Of a stretch of 64,000 nt of DNA, positions 22,664-30,847 are shown in pieces. The DNA comes from Thermanaerothrix solaris. GTDB taxonomy: Bacteria; Chloroflexota; Anaerolineae; Anaerolineales; Anaerolineaceae. The DNA is taken from contig NZ_JAUHMF010000002.1 in assembly GCF_032334255.1 (NCBI RefSeq), forward strand, positions 1-64,000, read 5' to 3'. Position 1 is the first letter of the stretch. The number at the start of each line of letters is the position of its first letter. Both the position numbers and the translations under genes were made by a program. Under the pieces are notes generated by a model, which was not told where the DNA came from, ran no database searches, and saw only the letters and a program-made list of their open reading frames with translations.

Positions 22664-25600
22664 TTATTCTCTTAGGCGCAGCGTAAGAGTTTGTAAAGCA
22701 GCCCGAAGGACCAGCTTGTTTGACTCTAGGGATCGAAGATAAGTTTCTAACTCGTTCGCTATTTTCTGACTGCGTTCGCGCAATTCTGGCGGTAACAAAA
22801 GATCATCTGTTAGCCCTGCTTCAACACGCCACAATGCTCCTAGATGTTCCGCCCGTGCTTCAAAGCGCTCGGCATCGGTATCGGTCCAGGTGCGAGGCGG
22901 GCGGTTAGCAATAAAGGCTAGAACACTCTCCAAAGCAGAGCGAGATTCAGGGGCTTCTGCCGCGCGTTTTACCAATGGAACAAGTTGGGGATGCGTTACA
23001 CGAACAGCCATTTTCTGGCATTCTGAGCGAAAGATTGCCCAGCCTTCTTCTCCACTGGGTAGTCCACAAGAAGAGAGCCAAACATCTCGTGCCCATACCA
23101 GTAAACGTGGTGTGGAATTGGCCAACGCTTCTAAGGCAAGGTTTAGTCGCTCAAAAAATTCGTCAAAACGTTTAGGATCAAATTCTTCTTCTTCAAATGG
23201 CGGCAGTCCCAATGCCTCAGGAAGCTCCACAAAAAGAAATCGTTCTGGAGAACGGGTTCTTTCGGCAGCTTGACGTAAGTTTAGAGCAGATTCTGGGAGA
23301 TTTCGTGTCCGCTGAGCGTATTCAGGGAGAGCTTTGAGACGTCCAATTAAAGAGCGCACTATTGGCATTATATAAGGTTGAACATGCAAACCTCTTGCCA
23401 TTCTTTCCAGGATAGCAGCGCGTAAACCGCTTACCCGGCATCCCGCAATAGAAAATAATTCTGGCCGCCGCAGTAGAACTTCCCAATCTGCAACGTTTGG
23501 ATCAATTATAAGCGTTCCTTCCTTGTACAAGGTAATTTCATTTTCATGCACCTTATAGAACAACGCTAACAAAACTGGTGCTAGTCCTGGAGTTACGCCA
23601 TAGGGAGGAGCGAATAAAATATCATACAAATCAGTCAAAGGACGTGGTTCAGGCAAACCACCAAAGATGAAATGACTTATCGCTTCCCAAGTTGGGCATA
23701 AATTTAGCGGATCTTTTTGTGCGGGTGGGACAATTTGCCAAACACCATCTGACCAACGATGCAATCCACCGCGTTTCAAAAGTGTTTCGTACATGCTGCG
23801 TTCTGGAGGAAACTTCTCAATTCCCATTAGGGGTTTGTCTGATTGGGTCAAAATTGCTTCAATAAGTCTTCGTCGCGCTCCTGCGCCTTGTGCTGTCAAC
23901 TCTTGGCGATTGAGAAGCTCATTCCATAACTTGGGTGAAGAAGAATAAAGCGTATCACAGATATCCGACAGCAAACCCGAAAGACCAGAGCGCGATTTTG
24001 GGAAGACTTCATTTCCTCGGTAATACCACCGAGACCCTTTCGAAATATAACCTTGCCTAAGGTTAAAGGCATGGTCCAATTCTGTGCGAATAGCATGCTC
24101 AAGGAGAGCTAACCGCGTTCGCCATTCCTTTCGGGCTATAGGGTCGTCACGCAGCTCCGGAGTGTTCTCCTTTGTCCAATGCAATGCTCGAAATTCTCGT
24201 ACTAATTCCCGCAGATGAATAGCACGGGGGGCAATTCCAACAACCAGATTGAGTCGTCGGGAAATTTCCTCGTTATGTACCCATCGTTCAAATTCTTCCT
24301 CTTCTGCCATTGAACCTGGAAGACATAACAAAACCACGCCGCTATTGTTTTGCGAAGCATCTAATGAAATTGTATCTTTGTTGTGAGAATCTAAATACCT
24401 TACCTCAAAAAAACGTTGGGTCCCTGTTATGTAACTATGGCGATGGGCTAGCAGAGGACGAGGGGGCAAATATCTCTGCAAGATCTCAGCTATACTCAGG
24501 GTGGTTTCTACTCTAGAGCGGGCTATCTGCAAACGCTCTTCAAGATCAACATCACTACCCTGCCAAATTGCATACACATGGTTAAACCGGCGATAGGTAA
24601 TAAACGATTTGTGCTGAAGCGTTCCTAATGTTGTATAAAGTTCTGATTCAGGATATGCGGGGGTAAGGGCGCTAATGATCGTCTTTTCTGTGGCCTGTAT
24701 GGGACTGGTTTCGCTTAACCAATTGAGCAAACCTATTGTCTTGAGCAAGTCTTTTTCTATCTCTCTAAGAGACAGGGTGTTTTCTAATCGCTCTAAAGCT
24801 TCGGTTAGGGGTCGTGCGCGACTCGTGGAATAGATAGTAGCTTGGTAATTAGCTGCAAGGTAATCAAACAAATTAGGCAAATAAAGAATATCTCCAAACT
24901 TATGCGTGGATAGAAACTCCTGAAACCCAAATGGTTCTTGAGAAGAAAGGTAGGTAAAGAGGGAACGCTCGTTTTGACCTAGACGGCGAAATATATAGGG
25001 CAAAGCCACAAAAACGCTGGGGTGAAGTGGATATACCTTTTGGCATAGTCCCTCAAATTCATCTAAGTTCATGCCGGGGGGACACCATGTCATCAGGATG
25101 GGCTTTGATACTGGTAAAGCAACAGAGTGTTTACCAAAAGCGTCAGCAAGAAGCCTCATCTGCTGAGTGGGAGCCTCATGATAAGGAATATCTTCAAAGC
25201 GCCCCTGTACTTTTGCCCACTCCCGTCGGGCGGATTGACTCAGAAAGGCTGCGTACGTTTCAAAAGCTTGATGCAATATGCCAATAAATATAAACGGATG
25301 TGAGTTGCTGCGAGCAGAAAATTCTGCCAATTCTTGAAGGAGGTATATGTCACTTTCCTGTGAATTAGATGTGGCATGCTCTAGAACTTTCCCCATCTCG
25401 TCAAGTAGGATCAACACACCATTGGTATTATCTCTGTACTGACTTACTTGTGATACGAAAGTCCTAACCCACTTCAAGAAGGTTCCGCTATCACTATACC
25501 GGACGTTTTCCAGACTTTGCTTGAGTTCGTGTAGGTGGTTATCTTCATCTAAAACTTTTGAAAAACCACGCGCCAAACATTCCTGTAAAGAGGCGCGCGC

Positions 25601-25966
25601 TCCGGTCACGATCACACTCAAAATCCCCCCGTTTTCTTTCAAGGTTTGTTGTAATTGTGCCGCTATTAATGGGTCTACCACTGAGATCATTTTCCAGGCC
25701 ATAGCGTGGCCATAACGGTGTGGGTCAAGTAAATTGGCCAAGAACAAGCCAAAAAATGATTTTCCGGAACCATAGGGACCGGTTAGCGTCCATGCCCTTG
25801 AGTGGTTAGTTATACCTTCTGTAATGCGTTTTAGAGTATTGAGCGCTTGTACGGTTAGAGTATATCCTCCCAATATATTACTATTGGAAATATCATCTTC
25901 CAAACGAATTGCTCGTAAATAGTTAGAACGAATGCGAATAATGTTGCTTAGTAGGGTATCAGGCAT
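22664..25966 (-). CDS. Large P-loop ATPase of the DUF4007/PAPS module
   Basis: A 1100-aa protein with Walker A 'GPYGSGKS' (residues 63-70) and Walker B 'GVLILLDE' (183-190) near the N-terminus, like BrxC/PglY. The overall plan (N-terminal P-loop, long unassigned helical C-terminus) is similar to the BrxC at 16272-20501, but sequence resemblance is slight. It overlaps the upstream DUF4007 gene by 8 bases. The operon therefore has two DUF4007 proteins and two large ATPases, which suggests two modules fused or one duplicated and diverged. Role in the system unknown; remodelling or loading on DNA is inferred. Confidence 0.75.
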   Translation of the reverse strand: MPDTLLSNIIRIRSNYLRAIRLEDDISNSNILGGYTLTVQALNTLKRITEGITNHSRAWTLTGPYGSGKSFFGLFLANLLDPHRYGHAMAWKMISVVDPLIAAQLQQTLKENGGILSVIVTGARASLQECLARGFSKVLDEDNHLHELKQSLENVRYSDSGTFLKWVRTFVSQVSQYRDNTNGVLILLDEMGKVLEHATSNSQESDIYLLQELAEFSARSNSHPFIFIGILHQAFETYAAFLSQSARREWAKVQGRFEDIPYHEAPTQQMRLLADAFGKHSVALPVSKPILMTWCPPGMNLDEFEGLCQKVYPLHPSVFVALPYIFRRLGQNERSLFTYLSSQEPFGFQEFLSTHKFGDILYLPNLFDYLAANYQATIYSTSRARPLTEALERLENTLSLREIEKDLLKTIGLLNWLSETSPIQATEKTIISALTPAYPESELYTTLGTLQHKSFITYRRFNHVYAIWQGSDVDLEERLQIARSRVETTLSIAEILQRYLPPRPLLAHRHSYITGTQRFFEVRYLDSHNKDTISLDASQNNSGVVLLCLPGSMAEEEEFERWVHNEEISRRLNLVVGIAPRAIHLRELVREFRALHWTKENTPELRDDPIARKEWRTRLALLEHAIRTELDHAFNLRQGYISKGSRWYYRGNEVFPKSRSGLSGLLSDICDTLYSSSPKLWNELLNRQELTAQGAGARRRLIEAILTQSDKPLMGIEKFPPERSMYETLLKRGGLHRWSDGVWQIVPPAQKDPLNLCPTWEAISHFIFGGLPEPRPLTDLYDILFAPPYGVTPGLAPVLLALFYKVHENEITLYKEGTLIIDPNVADWEVLLRRPELFSIAGCRVSGLRAAILERMARGLHVQPYIMPIVRSLIGRLKALPEYAQRTRNLPESALNLRQAAERTRSPERFLFVELPEALGLPPFEEEEFDPKRFDEFFERLNLALEALANSTPRLLVWARDVWLSSCGLPSGEEGWAIFRSECQKMAVRVTHPQLVPLVKRAAEAPESRSALESVLAFIANRPPRTWTDTDAERFEARAEHLGALWRVEAGLTDDLLLPPELRERSQKIANELETYLRSLESNKLVLRAALQTLTLRLRE

Positions 25967-26870
25967 AGTATTCCCTTAATAAACTCCATCCTAAATCCTT
26001 GGATACGGAAAGGATGTGAACTTGCCGTAAGCCAGCTGTTTCATTCAATCTTAGAACTCCATTTGTAAGAATTTCTAAGCCCTCCAAATAGGATATCATA
26101 CTACTTTCATCCAACTTAAAAATCTGGCCAGGGCTACCTGGAGCGTATATGCATTCATCCAATGCCACTGTTCGCTGATATGATAACTTTTCTTCAAAAA
26201 AGTTAATCAGAGCATACCCGACGATAGCGGTAGGTAATGATGGTTTTTCACCCACATTAAAACGATAACTCCCATCTTCTGGGACAAAGTGAATTAGATC
26301 CAAGTCTACTAGTGGACAGTCTAGACTTTCCTCCCTATTTCCTTTTCTGCTTTGCACAGGTACGTAGGTGTGAATAAAAACGTTTATTTCCCGCTCAATC
26401 ATGCCCTCTGTAGTTTCAATTCCCCTCTGTGCTAATTGATGCTTTAGAAATTCCATCAAATTGTTTTTATGGAACTCAACGTTGAAATAGCGGGAGAAAA
26501 CAAGATACCATACTAATCCGTATTGCTGATTGCTTGCAAGTTGCCAATGTAATAACCAAAGAGACCCTATATCTTCTAAATAAGGGTCCCACCCATCATC
26601 AGCGAGTAAGTGATACCCCAAAGGTGTAGGTCTCAAAGAACCAGAGTGTTCCGAAGATCTCTCGCATAATCCCAAGCAAAGCATCCAATAGCGAATAGAC
26701 GTTGCCATGTTTTTGCCAACCCCCAAAACGACAAAGGCATCTTCTCGTAAAAATATTTCGGGATCCTCCAAGATAGCATCCAATCCTTTTTTAAGCCAAC
26801 TATAACGAAAGGTAAATTTCTCGTGCCCACCAAATATTGGACGTGTAGAATGTAGAACTTTATTGCTCAT
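25959..26870 (-). CDS. DUF4007 family protein (first gene of the operon)
   Basis: A 303-aa protein with the DUF4007 hallmarks: 'GGHEKFTFRYSWLKKGLDAI', 'VLGVGKNMATSIRYWMLCLG', 'GWDPYLEDIGSLWLLHWQLA', and the end region 'SMISYLEGLEILTNGVLRLN'. The 'HEKFTFRYSWLKKG..GVGKNMV' pattern is that of DUF4007 proteins next to PAPS-reductase genes in phosphorothioation-linked loci. First gene of the nine-gene operon, so its promoter should lie in 26871-27000, an AT-rich stretch in which I could not choose a clear -35/-10 pair. It may recognise DNA sequence or modification status (inference). Confidence 0.85.
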   Translation of the reverse strand: MSNKVLHSTRPIFGGHEKFTFRYSWLKKGLDAILEDPEIFLREDAFVVLGVGKNMATSIRYWMLCLGLCERSSEHSGSLRPTPLGYHLLADDGWDPYLEDIGSLWLLHWQLASNQQYGLVWYLVFSRYFNVEFHKNNLMEFLKHQLAQRGIETTEGMIEREINVFIHTYVPVQSRKGNREESLDCPLVDLDLIHFVPEDGSYRFNVGEKPSLPTAIVGYALINFFEEKLSYQRTVALDECIYAPGSPGQIFKLDESSMISYLEGLEILTNGVLRLNETAGLRQVHILSVSKDLGWSLLREYYA

Positions 26871-27224
26871 AGTATCATCCGATTAATTAAATAAGAGAAA
26901 TCACATTTATAAAGTGTAATCCCCAATCAGTTAATTCGCCCGCGCATTGCGGTCAACTTGCGCGGGCGGCAAAAGTTTGCTATCCTAGATTCTGCCGCAA
27001 CGCGCCCCGACCGCGTTGCCGTCTCAGCCTCACCGATGCGCGCGGTGGGGCTGAAATTGTTTTATTTTGTTTCATTGTATCTATACGCTGCAGATCGTCA
27101 AGACTGCCAGCCCAAAACTAACCATCGGTAAGATTTATATATCTTATGACAACGTTGAGATTTACAATAAACCTTCTTTACTTTGTCCTTCCGACAAATA
27201 TTATCTCAGTCGAGGAGGACATTC
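26871..27224. other. Intergenic region with two inverted repeats, between the defence operon and integrase
   Basis: There is no reading frame worth reporting in these 354 bases. CGCCCGCGC (26937-26945) pairs with GCGCGGGCG (26960-26968). CAGCCTCACC (27025-27034) pairs with GGTGGGGCTG (27044-27053, one G-T pair) and is followed by a T-rich run (to about 27075), so it looks like a terminator on the plus strand although no plus-strand gene precedes it. A short RNA from about 26940 to 27075, or a remnant of a lost gene, would explain this. The GC-rich repeats stand out from AT-rich surroundings. Confidence 0.45.
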
Positions 27225-28064
27225 ATGTTAGACCACGCCGTTGATCTCACCACTTTGGATACTTTCTTCGCCGAGAATGCCTTTAGTAAAAGAACAGAGG
27301 AACAGTATCGAGACATACTTAAAGTCTTCCTTTCCCATGTTGATCCCGAAAACTGCACAGTTACCGACGTTTTGGCTTTTCTCCGATCTACCCGATGGGG
27401 AAATTCACGCCAACACGTCGCTTCGGTTGCAATACGACATTTCTTCCGATGGAAATATGGTGAAAATCATCCGGTTCTGCGTCTGCGAATAAAGCGCGAG
27501 AAGCCACATCCGGGGCGAACTCTGAAGGTTGAACAGATAATTCAGATATTAAATTCTTTTGACACAACAACCAAAAAGGGCTGTCGGGATTATGCCATTG
27601 CTTGTTTCGCGTTGGATACCGGCTTACGCGTTAACGAAATTGCCAATGTACAGATCAATGACTTAGATCTGCAAGAACGGGAAGTATTGGTCAAGATCAA
27701 AGGTGGCCGATGGGAAAAGGCCTATTTTTCCGGCCACACAGCAGAAGCCATTTCTAAATGGCTTCCTTACCGAGACCCAAATAACACAAGGTTATTTCAG
27801 GTCACTCGAGATGGCCTGAAAGTAATTGTAAGGAAATGGGGTGAAAAACTGGGGTTCAAATTATCTCCGCACGACTTTCGTCGAACGTTTGCTGTAATGA
27901 CTATCCGCGCCGGTGCCCCATCACGATTGGTTCAGATTGCAGGACGATGGTCAGATATTCGCATGGTAGAGTATTACACCCGCGATATAACAGCGGTTGA
28001 TTTAGGCCCTTACTTTCCTATAACAAATATCCAACAGCGGGTTCGGGGTTCGAGTCCCCGGTGA
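27225..28064 (+). CDS. int: Tyrosine recombinase/integrase
   Basis: Site-specific recombinase of the XerC/D-like family, 279 aa. An N-terminal SAM-like core-binding domain (1-90) is followed by the catalytic domain with R135 ('TGLRVNE'), K159 or K165 in the beta-hairpin ('KIKGGRWEKAYF'), H216/R219 ('HDFRRTFA'), W242 ('AGRWSD', in the place of the second His) and the nucleophile Y250 or Y251 ('VEYYTRD'). ATG 27225 is chosen over the earlier in-frame start at 27183 because GAGGAGG (27212-27218) precedes it. The final ten residues are encoded by a tRNA 3'-end-like sequence. Confidence 0.88.
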   Translation: MLDHAVDLTTLDTFFAENAFSKRTEEQYRDILKVFLSHVDPENCTVTDVLAFLRSTRWGNSRQHVASVAIRHFFRWKYGENHPVLRLRIKREKPHPGRTLKVEQIIQILNSFDTTTKKGCRDYAIACFALDTGLRVNEIANVQINDLDLQEREVLVKIKGGRWEKAYFSGHTAEAISKWLPYRDPNNTRLFQVTRDGLKVIVRKWGEKLGFKLSPHDFRRTFAVMTIRAGAPSRLVQIAGRWSDIRMVEYYTRDITAVDLGPYFPITNIQQRVRGSSPR

Positions 28065-28068
28065 GTCA
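28030..28068 (+). other. Attachment site: tRNA 3'-end fragment (att)
   Basis: CGGGG-TTCGAGT-CCCCG (28044-28060) is a canonical tRNA T-arm, followed by GTGAGTC-A (28061-28068), a 7-base acceptor strand plus discriminator base. No matching tRNA 5' half is present upstream, so this is the copy left at the island end. It contains the stop codon of the integrase. The intact tRNA gene should be at the other end of the island, outside the window. Confidence 0.65.
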
Positions 28069-28113
28069 CACACGGTGCATTTTTTGGGGGAACGCCGCCC
28101 CCGAGTTCTTGAT

Positions 28114-28139
28114 GAGCCTGCCCTTTGGCAGGCTCTTTT
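28114..28139 (+). terminator. Rho-independent terminator behind the att site
   Basis: GAGCCTGCC (28114-28122) pairs with GGCAGGCTC (28127-28135) around CTTT, followed by TTTT. It would end transcription from the integrase, or mark the original end of the tRNA transcript. Confidence 0.75.
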
Positions 28140-28545
28140 AATCCCACACACCAATCTCGTGGACAACATCGGCGCCCGAAGTCCAGGTGTCACCTTCTTG
28201 ATACAAGGCTGCCAAGGCCAAGGTTATCCCCTGGCGCGTGTCAGGGCCGAAAGCAGTCACCTCGCCGTCGGTCAACCCAGCCTGCCGGCGCCAGATCCGC
28301 AAAGGTTCAAACGCTTGTAAGTGGTTCCTGGGGTTGAAACCAGTGGCAATCGGGCGATTTGGCTCAGGAACAAAACGAGCCATGGCCAAACCGGTGGGGT
28401 AACACCTCCCCCCGCAACGTCGCCGCGATGGGGGCCTGACGATGATTTGGACATTCAGACGCCACCACACCTCCACCTGCGGTTTGGGGCGGGGGAGAAT
28501 CCTTGGGATATGATCCCGCGCTTCAATCGCATCGCCTTGGGTCAC
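28138..28545 (-). CDS. Hypothetical protein, possibly a gene remnant
   Basis: A frame of 135 codons. Its second half reads like real protein ('LRIWRRQAGLTDGEVTAFG', 'GITLALAALYQEGDTWTSGA'), while the first 45 residues are rich in Pro and Arg and less convincing. No family is recognised. It sits right beside the island border, so it may be a chromosomal gene shortened by the insertion. The stop codon touches the T-run of the adjacent terminator. Confidence 0.3.
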   Translation of the reverse strand: MTQGDAIEARDHIPRILPRPKPQVEVWWRLNVQIIVRPPSRRRCGGRCYPTGLAMARFVPEPNRPIATGFNPRNHLQAFEPLRIWRRQAGLTDGEVTAFGPDTRQGITLALAALYQEGDTWTSGADVVHEIGVWD

Positions 28546-28597
28546 CCCCTGGTTCAGACTGACCCGGTCACCCGTGACTTTCGGCTAAAATTAATGT

Positions 28598-30847
28598 ATG
28601 GACACCCAAGCCGCGCCTTACCTCCTCGGCAGCGGCATCTTTCCCTCGCTCCCCCTTGAACGCTACCTGCCGCGCTTGCCCGTCGGTAGCCTGCGTGAGT
28701 GGCTGAATACCCACGTCCCGGCCGGGGCATGGGTGCTTGATCCCCTTGGCTTACACCCGCAGGTAGCGCTTGAAGCCGCACAGGCCGGTTATCGTGTCCT
28801 GGTGGCCTGCAATCACCCTCTGCTGGCATTTCTGCTCCAAAACCTGGCCGCCGGCCCGGGTGGAGATGCCTTCCGCAAAGCCCTGGCCGCCCTGCTGGCC
28901 ACCCGCCGCGGGGAACAACGCCTGGAACAGTACCTGCTCAGCCTGTATCAGACCACCTGCCCGCGGTGTAAGGCCGTTATCCCGGCCTCAGGTTACCTCT
29001 GGCAGCGCGGCGCCCACCAACCCCATGCGCGCCTGCTCCACTGCCCCCATTGCGGTGAACAGGGCGAATTCACCCTCACCCCCGAGGACCAGGCTATCTT
29101 GCAATCTATTGGCACGGCCCCGCTCCACCGCGCGCGGGCGCTCAGCCGCCTCGGCGCCGTGGCCGAAGGTGAAGCGCGCTCCGCCGCCGAAAACCTGCTG
29201 CACCTCTACCCACCCCGCGCCCTGACGGTGCTCTTCACCCTGCTCAATCGCAGCGAAGGCCCCGGCCTCACCCCTGAACAACGCACCCTGCTCCATGCCC
29301 TGTTGATTCCTCTGCTCGACCGCGGCACAGCACTCTGGCCGTGGCCGCCCACCCCGCTGCGCCCGCGCCTGTTGCAATCCCCCCCTGTCTTCTTGGAAAT
29401 CAATTTGATGCAGGCCTTGGATGACGTCCTTGCCCTCTGGGGCGAGTTTACCACACCCATCCCGCTTACCCAATGGCCGGCGCTACCCCCGCCGGAGGGA
29501 GGGATTTGCCTCTTCCGCGGGCGTATGCGAACCCTGGCGACCCAACCCGACCTTCCTGCCTTTGGCGCGGTACTGGCCGTGCTCACCCGCCCTAGTGCAG
29601 CCTTCTGGGGGCTCTCGGTCTTATGGAGCGCCTGGTTGTGGGGCGAGGATGTCGCCCGCCCGCTGCTCGGGCTGCTCAACCCACGTGCCGCGGCCTGGAA
29701 CTGGCTTGCACATGCCCTGCACCATGCCTTGCGCCCGCCGGCACGCCTGGTGCACCCGGAAACCCCGCTCTGGCTGATGGCGGATGAACTGACCCCGGCG
29801 GCCGCTTTAGCCGTTCTCCTGGGGGCGCACACCGCCGGGTGGGAGGCTAAAGCGCTGGCGTATGATCCCGAAGCACCGGCCCTGCAAACCACCTGGCAGG
29901 TGCGCACGACGCCGCTCCCCACCCCTACCGATAGTCCCAAGCCCTGTCTGCACCAGGCGCTTCAGCACCACCTGAACGACCGCGCCGAACCCGCCGACTA
30001 CCTGCCCCTCTTTTTGGAGGGCATCCTGGCCCTGAGCGCACACGGCTACCTGCCCGCCACCATCGAGGACATGCCCACCGGTTATGCCGGACGCCTGCAG
30101 GCCCTGGTGAACGAAGTCCTGGCCGATGCGTCCACCTTCACCCGCCTGCACGCCCGCGCCGAGGGCGAAAGTGGCCCGCGCTGGGGGTTGACCGTGCCGC
30201 CCGCTCCCGAGACCCTGCCCCTGGCCGACCGCGCCGAAAAGGCCGTGGTCGGTTATTTGCTCAACCATCCCATAGTGACTGCAGTAGAGGTCGAGCAAGC
30301 CATGCGCCGGCACTTTCCCGGCCTGATCACACCGCGGCGAGCCCTGCTGCGAGCGATTCTCACCTCCTACGCGCAAGAGATGGAGACCCAAACCGGGCAG
30401 TGGCAACTCCGCCCGCAGGATCAGCCCGACCAGCGCCGCCGCGACCTGCAGGCCGTGGCGCACGCCCTGCGCCACCTGGCGGCGCGGTTGGGGTATCAGG
30501 CAGAGGGAGAAAATCCCCTCCTCTGGCGGCATCCGCCCAGCAATGAGGTGCGCTATGCCTTTTACTTGCTGGCCTCGGCCATGGTGTGGCGATTTCTCAC
30601 CGCGCCCCAGCCACAGGCCCAGCACCACGTGCTGGTGTTGCCGGGCAGTCGCGCCGGCTTGCTGGCTTATAAACTACAGCGCGATCCGCGCCTGGCAGCG
30701 GCCCTGCAGCGCAGCTGGCACGTGCTCAAATTCCGTCACTTGCACCGCATGGCCAGCCAGGCCGACCTTGGGCATGACCTGTGGGATGCCCTGCTAGATA
30801 GCGACCCGCCCCTCTGGCGCGAGACGGCGCAGATGAGCATGTTCTAG
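28598..30847 (+). CDS. Large protein with methyltransferase-like start and zinc ribbon
   Basis: A 749-aa protein. Near residues 40-80, 'AWVLDPLGLHPQVALEAAQA' followed by 'YRVLVACNHPLLAFLLQ' recalls motif I and the following strand of DNA methylases ('vlDPfaGsGt...G..v.g.d.np'), but the glycine-rich loop is degenerate. A CxxC...CxxC zinc ribbon ('TCPRCKAVIP', 'HCPHCGEQG') follows at about 130-165. The rest is Leu/Ala/Pro-rich and helical. I do not recognise a named family; such large methylase-derived proteins are seen in Chloroflexota. It is the first chromosomal gene right of the island with clear coding character. Confidence 0.65.
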   Translation: MDTQAAPYLLGSGIFPSLPLERYLPRLPVGSLREWLNTHVPAGAWVLDPLGLHPQVALEAAQAGYRVLVACNHPLLAFLLQNLAAGPGGDAFRKALAALLATRRGEQRLEQYLLSLYQTTCPRCKAVIPASGYLWQRGAHQPHARLLHCPHCGEQGEFTLTPEDQAILQSIGTAPLHRARALSRLGAVAEGEARSAAENLLHLYPPRALTVLFTLLNRSEGPGLTPEQRTLLHALLIPLLDRGTALWPWPPTPLRPRLLQSPPVFLEINLMQALDDVLALWGEFTTPIPLTQWPALPPPEGGICLFRGRMRTLATQPDLPAFGAVLAVLTRPSAAFWGLSVLWSAWLWGEDVARPLLGLLNPRAAAWNWLAHALHHALRPPARLVHPETPLWLMADELTPAAALAVLLGAHTAGWEAKALAYDPEAPALQTTWQVRTTPLPTPTDSPKPCLHQALQHHLNDRAEPADYLPLFLEGILALSAHGYLPATIEDMPTGYAGRLQALVNEVLADASTFTRLHARAEGESGPRWGLTVPPAPETLPLADRAEKAVVGYLLNHPIVTAVEVEQAMRRHFPGLITPRRALLRAILTSYAQEMETQTGQWQLRPQDQPDQRRRDLQAVAHALRHLAARLGYQAEGENPLLWRHPPSNEVRYAFYLLASAMVWRFLTAPQPQAQHHVLVLPGSRAGLLAYKLQRDPRLAAALQRSWHVLKFRHLHRMASQADLGHDLWDALLDSDPPLWRETAQMSMF

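Larger units (their letters stand above)
1..28068. mobile_element. Right-hand part of a tRNA-targeted genomic island
   Basis: A tyrosine integrase sits at the right edge and ends inside a tRNA 3'-end-like sequence (T-arm 28044-28060, acceptor-like strand 28061-28067). Everything to its left is accessory: restriction-modification, toxin-antitoxin, a pilin/annealing-protein cassette and a BREX/phosphorothioation-like operon. Base composition jumps within the region: AT-rich at 11.5-27 kb and GC-rich at 5.9-11.4 kb, so the island is itself a mosaic. The left att site must lie outside the window. The exact extent is inferred. Confidence 0.6.

Noticed and set aside
28021..28068. Complete tRNA gene
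   Set aside because: Only the T-arm and acceptor 3' strand are present. No D-arm or anticodon arm can be folded from the integrase coding sequence before it.
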